Shown: positions 11,701-24,807 of the stretch, piece after piece
Position numbering within the stretch: the first letter of the stretch is position 1
Layout of the letters: every line of letters begins with the position of its first letter
Assembly: GCF_020379485.1 (NCBI RefSeq)
Contig: NW_026014799.1
Coordinates: forward strand, 56,001 to 120,000
DNA from: Brassica napus
Taxonomy: Eukaryota > Streptophyta > Magnoliopsida > Brassicales > Brassicaceae
Reading direction: 5' to 3'
DNA: 64,000 nucleotides
Position numbers and translations under genes: made by a program
The notes under the pieces: generated by a model
Seen by the model: only the letters and a program-made list of their open reading frames with translations
What the model was told of the DNA's origin: nothing
Databases searched by the model: none

Positions 11701-12175
11701 CTTTAAGGGTAGGACCAGGATTTCTGGGCGAAAGAAACTGGACCCTAGGTACTTGGGTCCATTCAGGATCATAGAGAGAGTGGGTGCAGTGGCATACAAG
11801 TTGGACTTGCCATCGGCAATGGATGCATACCACAATGTGTTCCATGTATCCCAACTCCGGAAATGCTTGTCTGAACAAGACATTGTCTTGCCTGAGGTTC
11901 CTGCTGACCTTGGTAAGGACCTGACTTTGGAAACCTTGCCGGTTCGGATTGTGGATCGGTCAGAGAAAGCTATGAGAAAGAAGACAGTTCCCATGATCAA
12001 AGTGGTGTGGGATTACAATGGTAAAGACCTCATCACTTGGGAAACAGAAGCAAAGATGAAAACAATGTATCCGGAGTGGTACCGACAATTTCTTCCTGAT
12101 GAAACACTTAACATGGATTCGAGGACGAATCCCAAGTTAGTGGGGGAGACTTGTCATGTCCCCGATCCTAGATAG
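8727..12175 (+). CDS. pol: Tekay-1 Pol: protease, RT, RNase H, integrase, chromodomain
   Basis: About 1148 codons, uninterrupted. Protease DTGATHSF starts near 8768. RT has [12 protein letters not shown] and the catalytic FIDDILVYS, with the two Asp codons at 9776-9781. RNase H carries YTDAS, HDLEMAA and TDHKSLK (about 10210-10420). The integrase has an HHCC finger ending CPTCQ (about 10840-10970) and a DDE core ([27 protein letters not shown]; about 11045-11350), then [12 protein letters not shown]-terminal chromodomain-like segment ([16 protein letters not shown], about 12000) would recognise modified histones. There is no ATG at the start; expression needs a fusion to Gag. The stop lies 24 bp inside the 3' LTR. 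Confidence 0.93.
12139..12151 (+). other. Tekay-1 polypurine tract
   Basis: AGTGGGGGAGACT directly before the 3' LTR; primes plus-strand synthesis. It overlaps the end of pol. Confidence 0.88.
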
Positions 12176-13813
12176 GATCGGCCGGACGGGCCATGGTGCG
12201 GGGAGACGCACCAGTCAGGTCATTAGACCTTGAGACAAGCGTATCATGGCCCTGAATGAAGGTTAAGGGCATCAGTCAGCTGAGACTTAACCAGGATACG
12301 ATGGAAATAAGGGTAAAGGGGCTGGGTGAGTGTTTAGGCAGCTGGACGAGTGTTGGTTTGAGTTCAATCAGCTCGGTTCAGCTAGTAATCAGTTCACCAT
12401 GATCTGTTCAGCTCACAGGAGCTGGTGGGCTAGCTCAATCAGCTGGGAACAGCTGGGGGTCAGCTCAATCCAGTGAACGGTGCGTTCTGGTTCGGATCAG
12501 TGTGGGCGAGTCTGGGTGCAGTACGGTTCGACCAAATGGGTCTTAGGCTTGGGATAGGGAGCGGGCAAGCTCCCAGAGTGTGAGCTGAGGCTCAGTGATC
12601 GATTTGCCAAAGGAAGAAAAGGGGAGAAACCGCCAAGGGCGGTTATGGGACGGTTTTGGGAAGAAAGGAAGGGATTTTGGTAACTGTTCGCCCAGGCGGT
12701 TGGGGACAGTTTAAATCGTCTTCTCTCTCTCATTTCTGATCATTCTGGTCGGTCTTTACTCATTCCACACAGAGAGAAACACAGAGAAAATTCAAGAGAG
12801 AAAGAGAGACAGAAACTTTGGATCGGCCGATTTGATCCAAGAGATTGTTCTTGAGTGTTCCTGGTGTGTTTGGGCGTGTGATCAAGAGGATGGATTTGAG
12901 ACAGAAAGACAAGGAGAAGGCAAAGGAGAAAGAGAAGGAAGTCGCCCCTGGAGACCGAACTCCTAAGGTGAGAGGTGTGGCCAAGAGTAACCGGACAAGG
13001 CCGCGGATGATGGCCGTGTGAGCCTGGCCGGTTTGGATCGATTGGCTACTCCTTACTCTGACTTCTTCTACTCTGTTTCTTCTTATATGTTGTGCTTTGG
13101 AATGGTTTATGTTGTTACAGGAAAGGATTCATTGATCCTAAGGCCTTGGCCTGATCCAATTTCCATGAAAGTCCCTTGTTCTTGTGTGGGCTGTTCATGG
13201 CCGAGATCACTATGATCTGAGCCGATTCTTCTGAATCTGTTTATGGGAATATTTTTCTTCTGAATTATCATGAATTATCATGAATTTTATTTGGTATTTG
13301 GATCTCTTTTTAAAGGGGTCAGATTTGACATTTTTGATGATTGTTCTTGACTAGATTGGATCCGACCATGCAATGTGATTTGATTCTTGTTTTGTAATCT
13401 AACCTTGTGATTGTGTGGTTGTTTGTGTTGGATCCAGGACCAGAAATGGACCGTGGTAAGGGAAAAGCACCATGAGGACCGCGGCCATGGGAAGATGTGT
13501 GGTGATTGGGTTGATTCTGAAAATTGTGTGATTATTGTAGCCTATTGTGCAACTTGTGAACTTATGCGATTCTAGTATGTATTCTATTATTTAGGATGGT
13601 GAATGATGTATGAACCTTGGTTAATATCTATGAAGTATCTATTTTCATTAGTTGATGCTTGATTGTTTAAGTGTGAATGTTGGAACCTCAAAACTCTGAA
13701 AAAGACTTAGAATTATTTAACACTTGAACTTGAATATGAAAGATGGAATTGGTTGCATTGTTTGGTGAGGCCGCGGTCTGGTTGGATTGAGGAATCCAGG
13801 ATCGGGTCTTACA
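12152..13813 (+). repeat. Tekay-1 3' LTR
   Basis: 1662 bp. Compared with the 5' LTR it lacks about 30 bp near 12510 and an 11-bp repeat near 12650, and has an extra 10-bp ATGAATTATC unit near 13270. It carries the second copy of the small LTR ORF (exon 1 at 12890-12967, acceptor ending 13437). Confidence 0.9.
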
Positions 13814-13818
13814 AGAAG

Positions 13819-16304
13819 ACTGCTTTCAAGACCAAGCAAGGCTTGTATGAGTGGCTGGTGATGCCCTTCTAAGGCCTTACATTGGTAAATTTGTGGTTGT
13901 CTATTTTGATGACATATTGATTTATAGTCAGTGCTTATCAGATCACATTAGTCATGTAGAACAGGTTTTGAAGGCTCTCAGGCAGGAAGGACTCTTTGCC
14001 AATCTCAAGAAGTGTGTATTTTGCACTGACCAGTTAATATTTTTAGGCTTTGTTGTGAGCTCACAGGGTTTGAAGGTCGATGAGGAGAAGATCAAGGCCA
14101 TCCAAGGCTGGCCCACACCGACCACTATTGGGCAAGTCCGAAGTTTCCATGGCCTAGCCAGCTTCTATAGGCGGTTTGTCAAGGACTTCAGCACCATTGC
14201 TGCACCCATGACCTCAGTGATCAAGAAGAATGTATCCTTTGTTTGGGGCCCTGCCCAAGAGGAGTCTTTCAACAAGCTTAAATATAGTTTAACTCATGCA
14301 CCCGTTCTTACACTCCCTGATTTTAATAAAACCTTTGAGATTGAGTGTGATGCATCAGGTACATGCATTGGAGCTGTCCTCACTCAAGGGGGCCGACCAG
14401 TGGCATTCTTTAGTGAGAAACTGAGTGGAGCTGCCCTCAACTACCCAACCTATGACAAAGAGCTATACGCTCTAGTAAGGTCCCTTGAAACTTGGCAGCA
14501 TTACCTTTTGTCTAAGGAATTTGTTATTCATACAGATCATGAGACACTTAAGCACTTGAGGGGACAGACCACACTCAAGAAGAGGCACGCCAGATGGCTT
14601 GAGTTCGTGGAGACCTTTCCCTATGTGATCAAGTACAAGAAGGGCAAGGACAATGTGGTGGCAGATGCACTGTCCCGGAGACACACTCTCATTGTGACCA
14701 TGGAGGCCAAGATCATGGGATTCGAACATATTAAAGAATCTTATGCCACTGATCTTGATTTTAATGAAGTTTTCAGGAACACTGAGAAGGGGGCTTTAGG
14801 GCCATACTACCAGCATGAGGGGTTCCTGTTCAAGGGAAAGAGGCTGTGCATTCCCAAAGGAGCCATGAGGGAACTGCTGGTTCGGGAGGCCCATGGTGGC
14901 AGCCTCATGGGACACTTTGGTCGGGACAAGACCCTGAGTGTCCTAACTGAACATTTCTTTTGGCCAAACATGAAGAGGGATGTGGAGAGCATATGCGCCA
15001 AGTGCACTACTTGCCTCAAAACCAAGTCCAGGTCACATCCTTACGGTTTACAAATGCCATTACCGATTCCTAACCACCCTTGGGTAGACATTTCTATGGA
15101 CTTTGTGCTGGGTTTACCCAAGATAAACCACAAGGATTCCATTTTTGTAGTGGTAGACAGGTTCTCCAAGATGGCCCATTTCATAGCCTGTAACACCACT
15201 AATGATGCCACTCAGACCGCCGACCTATTCTTCAAAGAAGTGGTCCGACTACATGGTGTTCCTCGAACCATTGTGTCTGACCGTGATACCAAGTTCCTCA
15301 GCCATTTCTGGAGGACACTATGGGGCAAGTTCGGAACCAAGCTACTATTCTCGACCACGTGCCATCCCCAGACCGACGGCCAGACTGAGGTAGTAAACCG
15401 TACGCTTTCTCAACTGTTGAGAGCTACGGTCGGTAAGAATTTAAGAAATTGGTTGTCTTGTTTGCCTTTTGTCGAGTTTGCTTATAACCATGCTAGGCAC
15501 TCTACTACTAACCTGTCACCTTTTGAGATTGTTTATGGGTTTCAGCCAGAGACTCCTTTAGACTTCACCGAACTGCCCAGCTCCATGTACCGCAGTCGTG
15601 ATGGGGCCGCCAAGGCAGAGTTTGTTAAGAATATGCACCTAAATGTCAAGGAGAGGATAGAAGCCAAGGCGGCTAGGGTCAAGGCCAAGTATGACCAGAA
15701 GAGGAAGGAGGTACTGTTCGAACCCGGGGACTTGGTGTGGTTACACATGCGGCCCGAGAGGTTTCCAGAAGCCCGGAAGTCCAAGCTCTCGCCTCGTGGG
15801 ACAGGACCATTTCGCATCCTAAAGAAGATCAACGACAATGCCTATATCCTTGACCTCCCTGCTGAATTTAAAATTTCACATACTTTCAATGTCTCGGATT
15901 TGTCTCCTTTCCATGCAGATAGTGATGACTTTGCAGATGATGGTGTTCTGAGGCCAGAACCTCTTCAAGAGGGAGGGAATGATGAGGCCATCCAAGTAGA
16001 GGTTCCCATTGTTAGGCGCGGTCCGACTACCCGGAGTGGAACCAGGGCCTTGCGAGAAGGTTTCACCAAAGCTGTCCAGCATATCCTTGATCAAGATGGA
16101 CAGACTGACCAGGACCAGCTGCTGACTGAGAAGATGGTCCAGTTGAAGATTCAAGATCAAGCCGGCCCAAAGGAGGTTCAGGACGCGGCCGACCCGATCC
16201 AGTTCAGACTCAACCAAGCCGGACTTCTCATCTCCACATCCGAGCTTGGTCCAGACTCAGTTTCCATTTCATCCACTCCAACTCTTTCCGGTTCTGAGAT
16301 CTAG
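13819..16304 (+). pseudogene. pol: CRM-1 pol, 3' part (rest of RT, RNase H, integrase, CR-like tail)
   Basis: Continues the RT interrupted at 5281. After [18 protein letters not shown] a 49-bp deletion (at about 13868, judged against CRM-2) removes the [10 protein letters not shown] segment and shifts the frame; from there the new frame is open to 16304. It retains the RT catalytic YFDD (near 13905), RNase H ([23 protein letters not shown]), the integrase HHCC finger ([11 protein letters not shown] to CAKCTTC), the DDE core ([26 protein letters not shown]) and the CRM C-terminus. The last 107 codons lie inside the 3' LTR and include [15 protein letters not shown], a CR-motif-like segment. Not functional. 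Confidence 0.88.
15967..15979 (+). other. CRM-1 polypurine tract
   Basis: AAGAGGGAGGGAA immediately before the 3' LTR, inside the pol frame. Confidence 0.88.
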
Positions 16305-17114
16305 CCGACCACCAAGGGGAGTAGCATGTGTTGTACTCTTTTTCCTCACCAGGTTTTGTCCCATTGGGTTTTCTTGGTCTAAGCCTTCTCAAACCGACAA
16401 CCAGATGTCTGGTTTATTTTAATTTATTTGGTTTAGACTTTGGGCTAATGTTTCAGCCTCATTTTCGGCCAGCATGTTTAAGGCCTTTTATCTTTGAGTC
16501 TCATAAGGGGTAAACCCTATATAACTCCATGAAGTTGGCGATTTTTGCCTAGGTCTTTTATGTAATAATTTTTCCTTTGCAAACCTAAAACCCTAAGTCT
16601 TTTTCTGTGAGAAACAAGAGAGAGCAGCCGAATCTTATCAAGCTTCAAACCACCAAGCTTGTTGCGATTCTTCACCTCCATTCCATCCACCGATTTGCCT
16701 TGAGAGTGATACACATCCAGCAAGCCAAATCCCATAGCTATCCACCTCCATCCACTGTTCTTGTTGAGAGAGATACACATCCAGCAACAAGGATCAATCC
16801 CCCATACTTCTATCCTTCTTTTGTTTTGTTTTATCTTTCATCATATAGTTCTAGCTTTTCCATTCATTATAAAAACTCATAAAAAGTCATATTTGCTTCT
16901 GTTCTTCATTGATCATATTGTTTTCTTCCTGTTCCTTATTTTGATTCATAAAAACTCATAAAAATAGCATCCTTTTGTTTCAGGAACCAGATCGGCCAAC
17001 TCCCAGCCCATCGCGACCGTCTAGCCGTCCCATAGCCGTCCGTCCGTCCTGTCCAGTCCGAGTTCCCGAACCTCAGACTGTCCGTCCGTGCAGACTGTTT
17101 CCCGGCCTGTATCA
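15980..17114 (+). repeat. CRM-1 3' LTR
   Basis: 1135 bp, 45 bp shorter than the 5' LTR, mostly through loss of 44 bp between two CTTGGT copies near 16378. The first 325 bp encode the end of Pol. Confidence 0.92.
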
Positions 17115-17839
17115 TGACGGACACACACAGACATTCTATTTATGCTGACGAACACCCACAGACGTCCTGTGTGTGCTGACGGACACACACGGACAGCCAC
17201 AGACATCCTGTGTGTGCTGACGGACAGCAACAGACGACCTATGTGTGCTGGCGGACACCCACGGACATCCTGTGTGTAATAAACAAACAGCCCACGTGGG
17301 CCAAAATCACCCAAACAGTCCATGCGAAGGGCCAGCGTGCTGAGTCCAAGGACCAACGTGCTGATATGTGTAGTGATGGACAGCCACGGACGTCCTGTGT
17401 GTGCTGACGGACACACACGGACGCACACGGACGCACACGGACAGCCACGGACATCCTGTGTGTGCTGACGGATACACACAGACGTCCTGTGTGTCCTGAC
17501 AGACACCCACGGACGTCCTGTGTGTACTGAACAGACAGCCCACGTGGGCCAAAATCACCCGAACAGTCCACGGGAAGGGCCAGCGTGCTGAGTCCAAGGA
17601 CCAGCGTGCTGATATGTGTACTAATGGACAGCCGCAGACGTCCTGTGTGTGTGCTGACGGACACACACAGACACGAATGGACAGCCACAGACGTCCTGTG
17701 TGTGCTGACGGACAGCCACAGACATCCTGTGTGTGCTGGCGGACAGCCACGGACGTCCTATGTGTACTGAACAGACAGCCCACGTGGGCCAAAATCACCC
17801 AAACAGTCCACGGGAAGGGCCAGCGTGCTGAGTCCAAGG

Positions 17840-20100
17840 ACCAACGTGCTGATATGTGTACTGATGGACTGCCACGGATGTCATGTGTGTGCTGACGGAC
17901 ACACACGGACACACACAGACAGCAACAGACGTCCTGTGTGTGCTAACGGACACACACGGATGTCATGTTTATGTTGACGGACACCCACAGACGTCCTGTG
18001 TGTTCTGATGGACACACACGGACATCCACGGACGTCCTGTGTGTGCTGACGGACAGCCACAGACAGCCATGGTCGTCCTGTGTGTGCTGGCGGACACCCA
18101 CGGACGTCCTGTGTGTACTGAACAGACAGCCCACGTGGGCCAAAATCACCCAAACAGTCCACGGAAAGGGCCAGCGTGCTGAGTCCATGGACCAACGTGC
18201 TGATATGTGTACTGATTGACAGCCACGAACGTCCTGTATGTGTTGACGGGCACACACGGACAGCCACGGACGTCCTGTGTGTGCTGACGGACACACACGG
18301 ACAGCCACAGACGTCCTGTATGTGCTGACGGACACACACAGACATCCTGTTTGTGCTGACGGACACACACGGACGTCCTGTTTGTGCGGACGGACACACA
18401 CGGACGTCCTGTTTGTGCTGACGGACACACACGGACGTCCTGTTTGTGCTGACGGACACACACGGACGTCCTACGTGTGCTGACGGACACACACGAACGT
18501 CCTGTTTGTGCTGACGGACACACACGGACGTCCTATGTGTGCTGACGGACACACATGGACACACACAGACAGCCACGGACGTCCTGTTTGTGCTGACGGA
18601 CACACACAAACGTCCTGTGTGTGCTGACGGACACCCACGAACATCCTGTGTGTACTGAACAGACAGCCCACGTGGGCCAAAATCACCCGAACAGTCCACA
18701 GGAAGGGCCAGCGTGCTTAGTCCAAGGACCAGCGTGCTGATATGTGTACTAATGGACAGCCACAGACGTCCTGTGTGTGTGCTGACGGACACACACAGAC
18801 ACGAACGAACAACCACAGACATCCTGTGTGTGCTAACGGACAGCCATGGACGTCTTGTGTGTGCTGGCGAACACCCAGTGACGTCATGTGTGTACTGAAC
18901 AGACAACCCACGTGGGCCAAAATCACCCAAACAATCCACGGGAAAGGCCAGCGTGCTGAGTCCAAGGACCAACGTGCTGATATGTGTACTGATGGACAGC
19001 CACGGATGTCCTGTGTGTGCTGACGGACACACACGGGCACACACACAGACAGCCACAGACGTCCTGTGTGTGCTAACGGACACACACGAATGTCATGTTT
19101 ATGTTGACGGACACCCACAGACGTCCTGTGTGTTCTGATGGACACACACGGACATCCACGGACGTCCTGTGTGTGCTGACGGACAGCCACGGACAGCCAT
19201 GGACGTCCTGTGTGTGCTGGCGGACACCTACGAACGTCCTGTGTGTACTGAACAGACAGCCCACGTGGGCCAAAATCACTCAAACAGTCCACGGAAAGGG
19301 CCAGCGTGCTGAGTCCATGGACCAACGTGCTGATATGTGTACTTATGGACAGCCACGAACGTCCTGTATGTGATGACGGGCACACACGGACAGCCACGGA
19401 CGTCCTGTGTGTGCTGACGGACACACAAGGACAGCCACAGACGTCCTGTATGTGCTGACGGACACACACAGACATCCTGTTTGTGCTGACGGACACACAC
19501 GGACGTCCTGTTTGTGCGGACGGACACACACGGACGTCCTGTTTGTGCTGACGGACACACATGGACGTCCTGTTTGTGCTGACCGACACACACGGACGTC
19601 CTACGTGTGCTGACGGACACACACGAACGTCCTGTTTGTGCTGATGGACACACACGGACGTCCTATGTGTGCTGACGGACACACATGGACACACACAGAC
19701 AGCCACGGACGTCCTGTTTGTGCTGACGGACACACACAGACGTCCTGTGTGTGCTGACAGACACCCACGAACATCCTGTGTGTACTGAACAGACAGCCCA
19801 CGTGGCCAAAATCACCCGAACAGTCCACAGGAAGGGCCAGCGTGCTTAGTCCAAGGACCAGCGTGCTGATATGTGTACTAATGGACAGCCACAGACGTCC
19901 TGTGTGTGTGCTGACGGACACACACAGACACGAACGAATAACCACAGACATCCTGTGTGTGCTGACGGATTGCCACGGACGTCTTGTGTGTGCTGGCGAA
20001 CACCCACTGACGTCATGTGTATACTGAACAGACAACCCACGTGGGCCAAAATCACCCAAACAATCCACGGGAAAGGCCAGCGTGCTGAGTCCAAGGACCA
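17840..20100. repeat. Tandem duplication, period about 1130 bp (two copies)
   Basis: Sequence at about 17840-18970 recurs at about 18970-20100 with an offset of 1129-1130 bp and scattered single-base changes, including a lost G in CCCACGTGGCC near 19802. Consistent with unequal exchange in the array. Confidence 0.85.
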
Positions 20101-20509
20101 ACGTGCTGATATGTGTACTGATGGACAGCCACAGATGTCTTGTGTGTGCTGACGGACACACACGGACACACACAGACAGCCACAGACGTCATGTGTGTGC
20201 TGACGGACACACACGGACGTCCTGTGTGTGCTGGAAGACACACACGAACAGCAACGGACGTCCTGTGTGTGCTGACGGACACACACAGACACACACGAAC
20301 AGCAACGGACGTCCTGTGTGTGCTGACGGACAGCCACAGACAGCCACGGACGTCCTGTGTGTGCTGGCGGACACCCACGGACGTCCTGTGTGTACTGAAC
20401 AAACAGCCCACGTGGGCCAAAATCACCCAAACTGTCCACGGGAAGGGCCAGCGTGCTGATTCCAAGGACAAAAGTGCTGATATGTGTACTGATGGACAGC
20501 CACGAACGT

Positions 20510-23500
20510 CCTGTGTGTGCTGACGGACACACACGGACACAGACGGACAGCCACGGACGTCCTGTGTGTGTGCTGATGGACACACACGGACGTCCTGTTT
20601 GTGCTGACGGACACCCTCGGACGTCCTGTGTGTGCTGACGAACACACACGGACAGCCACGGACAGCCACAGACGTCCTGTGTGTGCTGACGGACAGCCAC
20701 AGACAGCCACAGACGTCCTGTGTGTGCTGACGGACACACACATACACGAACGGACAACCACAGACATCCTGTGTGTGCTGACAGACAGCCACAGACGTCT
20801 TGTGTGTGCTAGCGAACACCCACTGACGTCCTGTGTGTACTGAACAGACAACCCACGTGGGCCAAAATCACCCAAACAATCCACGGGAAGGGCCAGCGTG
20901 CTGAGTCTAAGGACCAACGTGCTGATATGTGTACTCATGGACAGCCACTGACGTCTTGTGTGTGCTGACGGACACACACAGACACACACAGACAGCCACA
21001 GACGTCATGTGTGTGCTGACGGACACACACGAACGTTTTGTTTGTGCTGACGGACACACACGGACAGCCACGGTTGTCCTGTTTGTGCTGACGGATACAC
21101 ACGGACGTCCTGTGTGTCATGACGGACACCCACGGATGTCCTGTGTGTACTGAACAGACAGCCCACGTGGGCCAAAATCACCCGAACAGTCCACGGGAAA
21201 GGCCAGCGTGCTGAGTCCAAGGACCAGCGTGCTGATATGTGTACTAATGGACAGCCACAGACGTCCTGTGTGTGTGCTGACGGACACACACAGATACGAA
21301 TGGACAGCCACAGACGTCCTGTGTGTGCTGATGGACAGCCACAGACGTTCTGTGTGTACTGGCGGACAGCCACGGATGTCCTATGTGTACTGAACAGACA
21401 GCCCACGTGGGCCAAAATCACCCAAACAGTCCACGGGAAGGGCCAGCGTGCTGAGTCCAAGGACCAACGTGCTGATATGTGTATTGATGGACTGCCACGG
21501 ATGTCCTGTGTGTGCTGACGGACACACACGGACACACACAAACAGCCACAGACGTCCTGTGTGTGCTAACGGACACACGGATGTCATGTTTATGCTGACG
21601 GACACCCACAGACGTCCTGTGTGTGCTGATGGACACACATGGACAGCCACGGACGTCCTGTGTGTGCTGACGGACAGCCACAGACAGCCATGGACGTCCT
21701 GTGTGTGCTGGCGGACACCCACGGACGTCCTGTGTGTACTGAACAGACAGCCCACGTGGGTCAAAATCACCCAAACAGTCCACGGAAAGGGCCAGCGTGC
21801 TGAGTCCAAGGACCAACGTGCTGATATGTGTACTGATGGACAGCCACGAACATCCTGTATGTGCTGACGGACACACACGGACAGCCACAGACGTCCTGTG
21901 TGTGCTGATGGACACACACGGACGTCCTGTGTATGCTGACGGACAGCCACGGACAGCCATGGACGTCCTGTGTGTGCTGGCGGACACCCACGGACGTCCT
22001 GTGTGTACTGAACAGACAGCCCACGTGGGCCAAATCACCCAAACATTCCACGGAAAGGGCCAGCGTGCTGAGTCCAAGGACCAACGTGCCGATATGTGTA
22101 CTGATGGACAGCCACGAACGTCCTGTATGTGCTGACGGACACACACGGACAGCCACGGACGTCCTGTGTGTGCTGACGGACACACACGGACAGCCACGGA
22201 CGTCCTGTATGTGCTGACGGACACACACGGACGTCCTGTTTGTGCTGACGGACACACACGGACGTCCTGTTTGTGCTGACTGACAAACATGGACGTCTTG
22301 TTTATGCTGACGGACACACACGGACGTCCTGTTTGTGCTGATGGACACACACGGACGTCCTACGTGTGCTGATGGACACACACGAACGTCCTGTTTGTGC
22401 TGACGGACACACACGGACGTCCTATGTGTGATGACGGACACACACGGATACACACAGACAGCCACGGACGTCCTGCTTGTGCTGACGGACACACACAGAC
22501 GTCCTGTGTGTGCTGACGGACACCCACGCACATCCTGTGTGTACTGAACAGACAGCCCACGTGGGCCAAAATCACCCAAACAGTCCACAGGAAGGGCCAG
22601 TGTGCTTAGTCCAAGGACCAGCGTGCTGATATGTGTACTAATGGACAGCCACAGACGTCCTGTGTGTGCTGACGGACACACACGGACACAGACGGACAGC
22701 CACGGACGTCCTGTGTGTGTGCTGATGGACACACACGGACGTCCTGTTTGTGCTGACGGACACCCTCGGACGTCCTGTGTGTGCTGACGAACACACACGG
22801 ACAGCCACGGACAGCCACAGACGTCCTGTGTGTGCTGACGGACAGCCACAGACAGCCACAGACGTCCTGTGTGTGCTGACGGACACACACATACACGAAC
22901 GGACAACCACAGACATCCTGTGTGTGCTGACAGACAGCCACAGACGTCTTGTGTGTGCTAGCGAACACCCACTGACGTCCTGTGTGTACTGAACAGACAA
23001 CCCACGTGGGCCAAAATCACCCAAACAATCCACGGGAAGGGCCAGCGTGCTGAGTCTAAGGACCAACGTGCTGATATGTGTACTCATGGACAGCCACTGA
23101 CGTCTTGTGTGTGCTGACGGACACACACAGACACACACAGACAGCCACAGACGTCATGTGTGTGCTGACGGACACACACGAACGTTTTGTTTGTGCTGAC
23201 GGACACACACGGACAGCCACGGTTGTCCTGTTTGTGCTGACGGATACACACGGACGTCCTGTGTGTCATGACGGACACCCACGGATGTCCTGTGTGTACT
23301 GAACAGACAGCCCACGTGGGCCAAAATCACCCGAACAGTCCACGGGAAAGGCCAGCGTGCTGAGTCCAAGGACCAGCGTGCTGATATGTGTACTAATGGA
23401 CAGCCACAGACGTCCTGTGTGTGTGCTGACGGACACACACAGATACGAATGGACAGCCACAGACGTCCTGTGTGTGCTGATGGACAGCCACAGACGTTCT

Positions 23501-24807
23501 GTGTGTACTGGCGGACAGCCACGGACGTCCTATGTGTACTGAACAGACAGCCCACGTGGGCCAAAATCACCCAAACAGTCCACGGGAAGGGCCAGCGTGC
23601 TGAGTCCAAGGACCAACGTGCTGATATGTGTATTGATGGACTGCCACGGATGTCCTGTGTGTGCTGACGGACACACACGGACACACACAAACAGCCACAG
23701 ACGTCCTGTGTGTGCTAACGGACACACGGATGTCATGTTTATGCTGACGGACACCCACAGACGTCCTGTGTGTGCTGATGGACACACATGGACAGCCACG
23801 GACGTCCTGTGTGTGCTGACGGACAGCCACAGACAGCCATGGACGTCCTGTGTGTGCTGGCGGACACCCACGGACGTCCTGTGTGTACTGAACAGACAGC
23901 CCACGTGGGCCAAAATCACCCAAACAGTCCACGGAAAGGGCCAGCGTGCTGAGTCCAAGGACCAACGTGCTGATATGTGTACTGATGGACAGCCACGAAC
24001 ATCCTGTATGTGCTGACGGACACACACGGACAGCCACAGACGTCCTGTGTGTGCTGATGGACACACACGGACGTCCTGTGTATGCTGACGGACAGCCACG
24101 GACAGCCATGGACGTCCTGTGTGTGCTGGCGGACACCCACGGACGTCCTGTGTGTACTGAACAGACAGCCCACGTGGGCCAAATCACCCAAACATTCCAC
24201 GGAAAGTTCCAGCGTGCTGAGTCCAAGGACCAACGTGCCGATATGTGTACTGATGGACAGCCACGAACGTCCTGTATGTGCTGACGGACACACACGGACA
24301 GCCACGGACGTCCTGTGTGTGCTGACGGACACACACGGACAGCCACGGACGTCCTGTATGTGCTGACGGACACACACGGACGTCCTGTTTGTGCTGACGG
24401 ACACACACGGACGTCCTGTTTGTGCTGACTGACAAACATGGACGTCTTGTTTATGCTGACGGACACACACGGACGTCCTGTTTGTGCTGATGGACACACA
24501 CGGACGTCCTACGTGTGCTGATGGACACACACGAACGTCCTGTTTGTGCTGACGGACACACACGGACGTCCTATGTGTGATGACGGACACACACGGATAC
24601 ACACAGACAGCCACGGACGTCCTGCTTGTGCTGACGGACACACACAGACGTCCTGTGTGTGCTGACGGACACCCACGCACATCCTGTGTGTACTGAACAG
24701 ACAGCCCACGTGGGCCAAAATCACCCAAACAGTCCACAGGAAGGGCCAGTGTGCTTAGTCCAAGGACCAGCGTGCTGATATGTGTACTAATGGACAGCCA
24801 CAGACGT
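20510..24807. repeat. Tandem duplication, period 2149 bp (two near-identical copies)
   Basis: About 20510-22658 is repeated at about 22659-24807 with a constant 2149-bp offset. Only a few differences were seen by eye (near 21375, 21760 and 22048 against 23524, 23909 and 24197). This is the youngest rearrangement of the array. Confidence 0.9.

Larger units (their letters stand above)
5282..13813 (+). mobile_element. Tekay-1: Tekay/Del-like chromovirus nested in CRM-1
   Basis: 8532-bp LTR element inserted inside CRM-1 RT. LTRs run TGTCATG...CTTACA. Flanking five-mers are GGAAG (5277-5281) and AGAAG (13814-13818), a target duplication with one mismatch; removing the element plus one copy restores the CRM codons for EWKTAF. 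The pol type ([23 protein letters not shown]-terminal chromodomain) fits the Tekay/Del lineage. Coding parts are intact if the three proposed introns are removed. LTRs differ by a few substitutions and three indels, so the insertion is fairly young. Confidence 0.92.
1396..17114 (+). mobile_element. CRM-1: CRM-like chromovirus, split by nested Tekay-1
   Basis: LTR retrotransposon with 5-bp target duplications TGACG at 1391-1395 and 17115-17119. LTRs begin TGATGAGG and end GTATCA; the primer site is at 2579 and the polypurine tract at 15967. Without the 8.5-kb nested element its own length is about 7.2 kb. The order gag-protease-RT-RNase H-integrase and the CRM-type integrase wording ([20 protein letters not shown]) place it in the CRM (centromeric) lineage. 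The LTRs differ by a 44-bp deletion and roughly ten substitutions, making it older than CRM-2. It is inactive because of the nested insertion and a frameshifting RT deletion. Confidence 0.9.

Noticed and set aside
18340..18540. Evenly spaced short repeats that could suggest a CRISPR array
   Set aside because: Repeats are contiguous without unique spacers, no cas genes are present, and the context is plant satellite DNA.
17881..19083. 400-codon minus-strand reading frame rich in Cys, His, Ser and Val (and many similar ones in all satellite blocks)
   Set aside because: It is the 31-bp and ~240-bp satellite units read through three frames with a period of 31 residues; no start context, domain or independent codon pattern.
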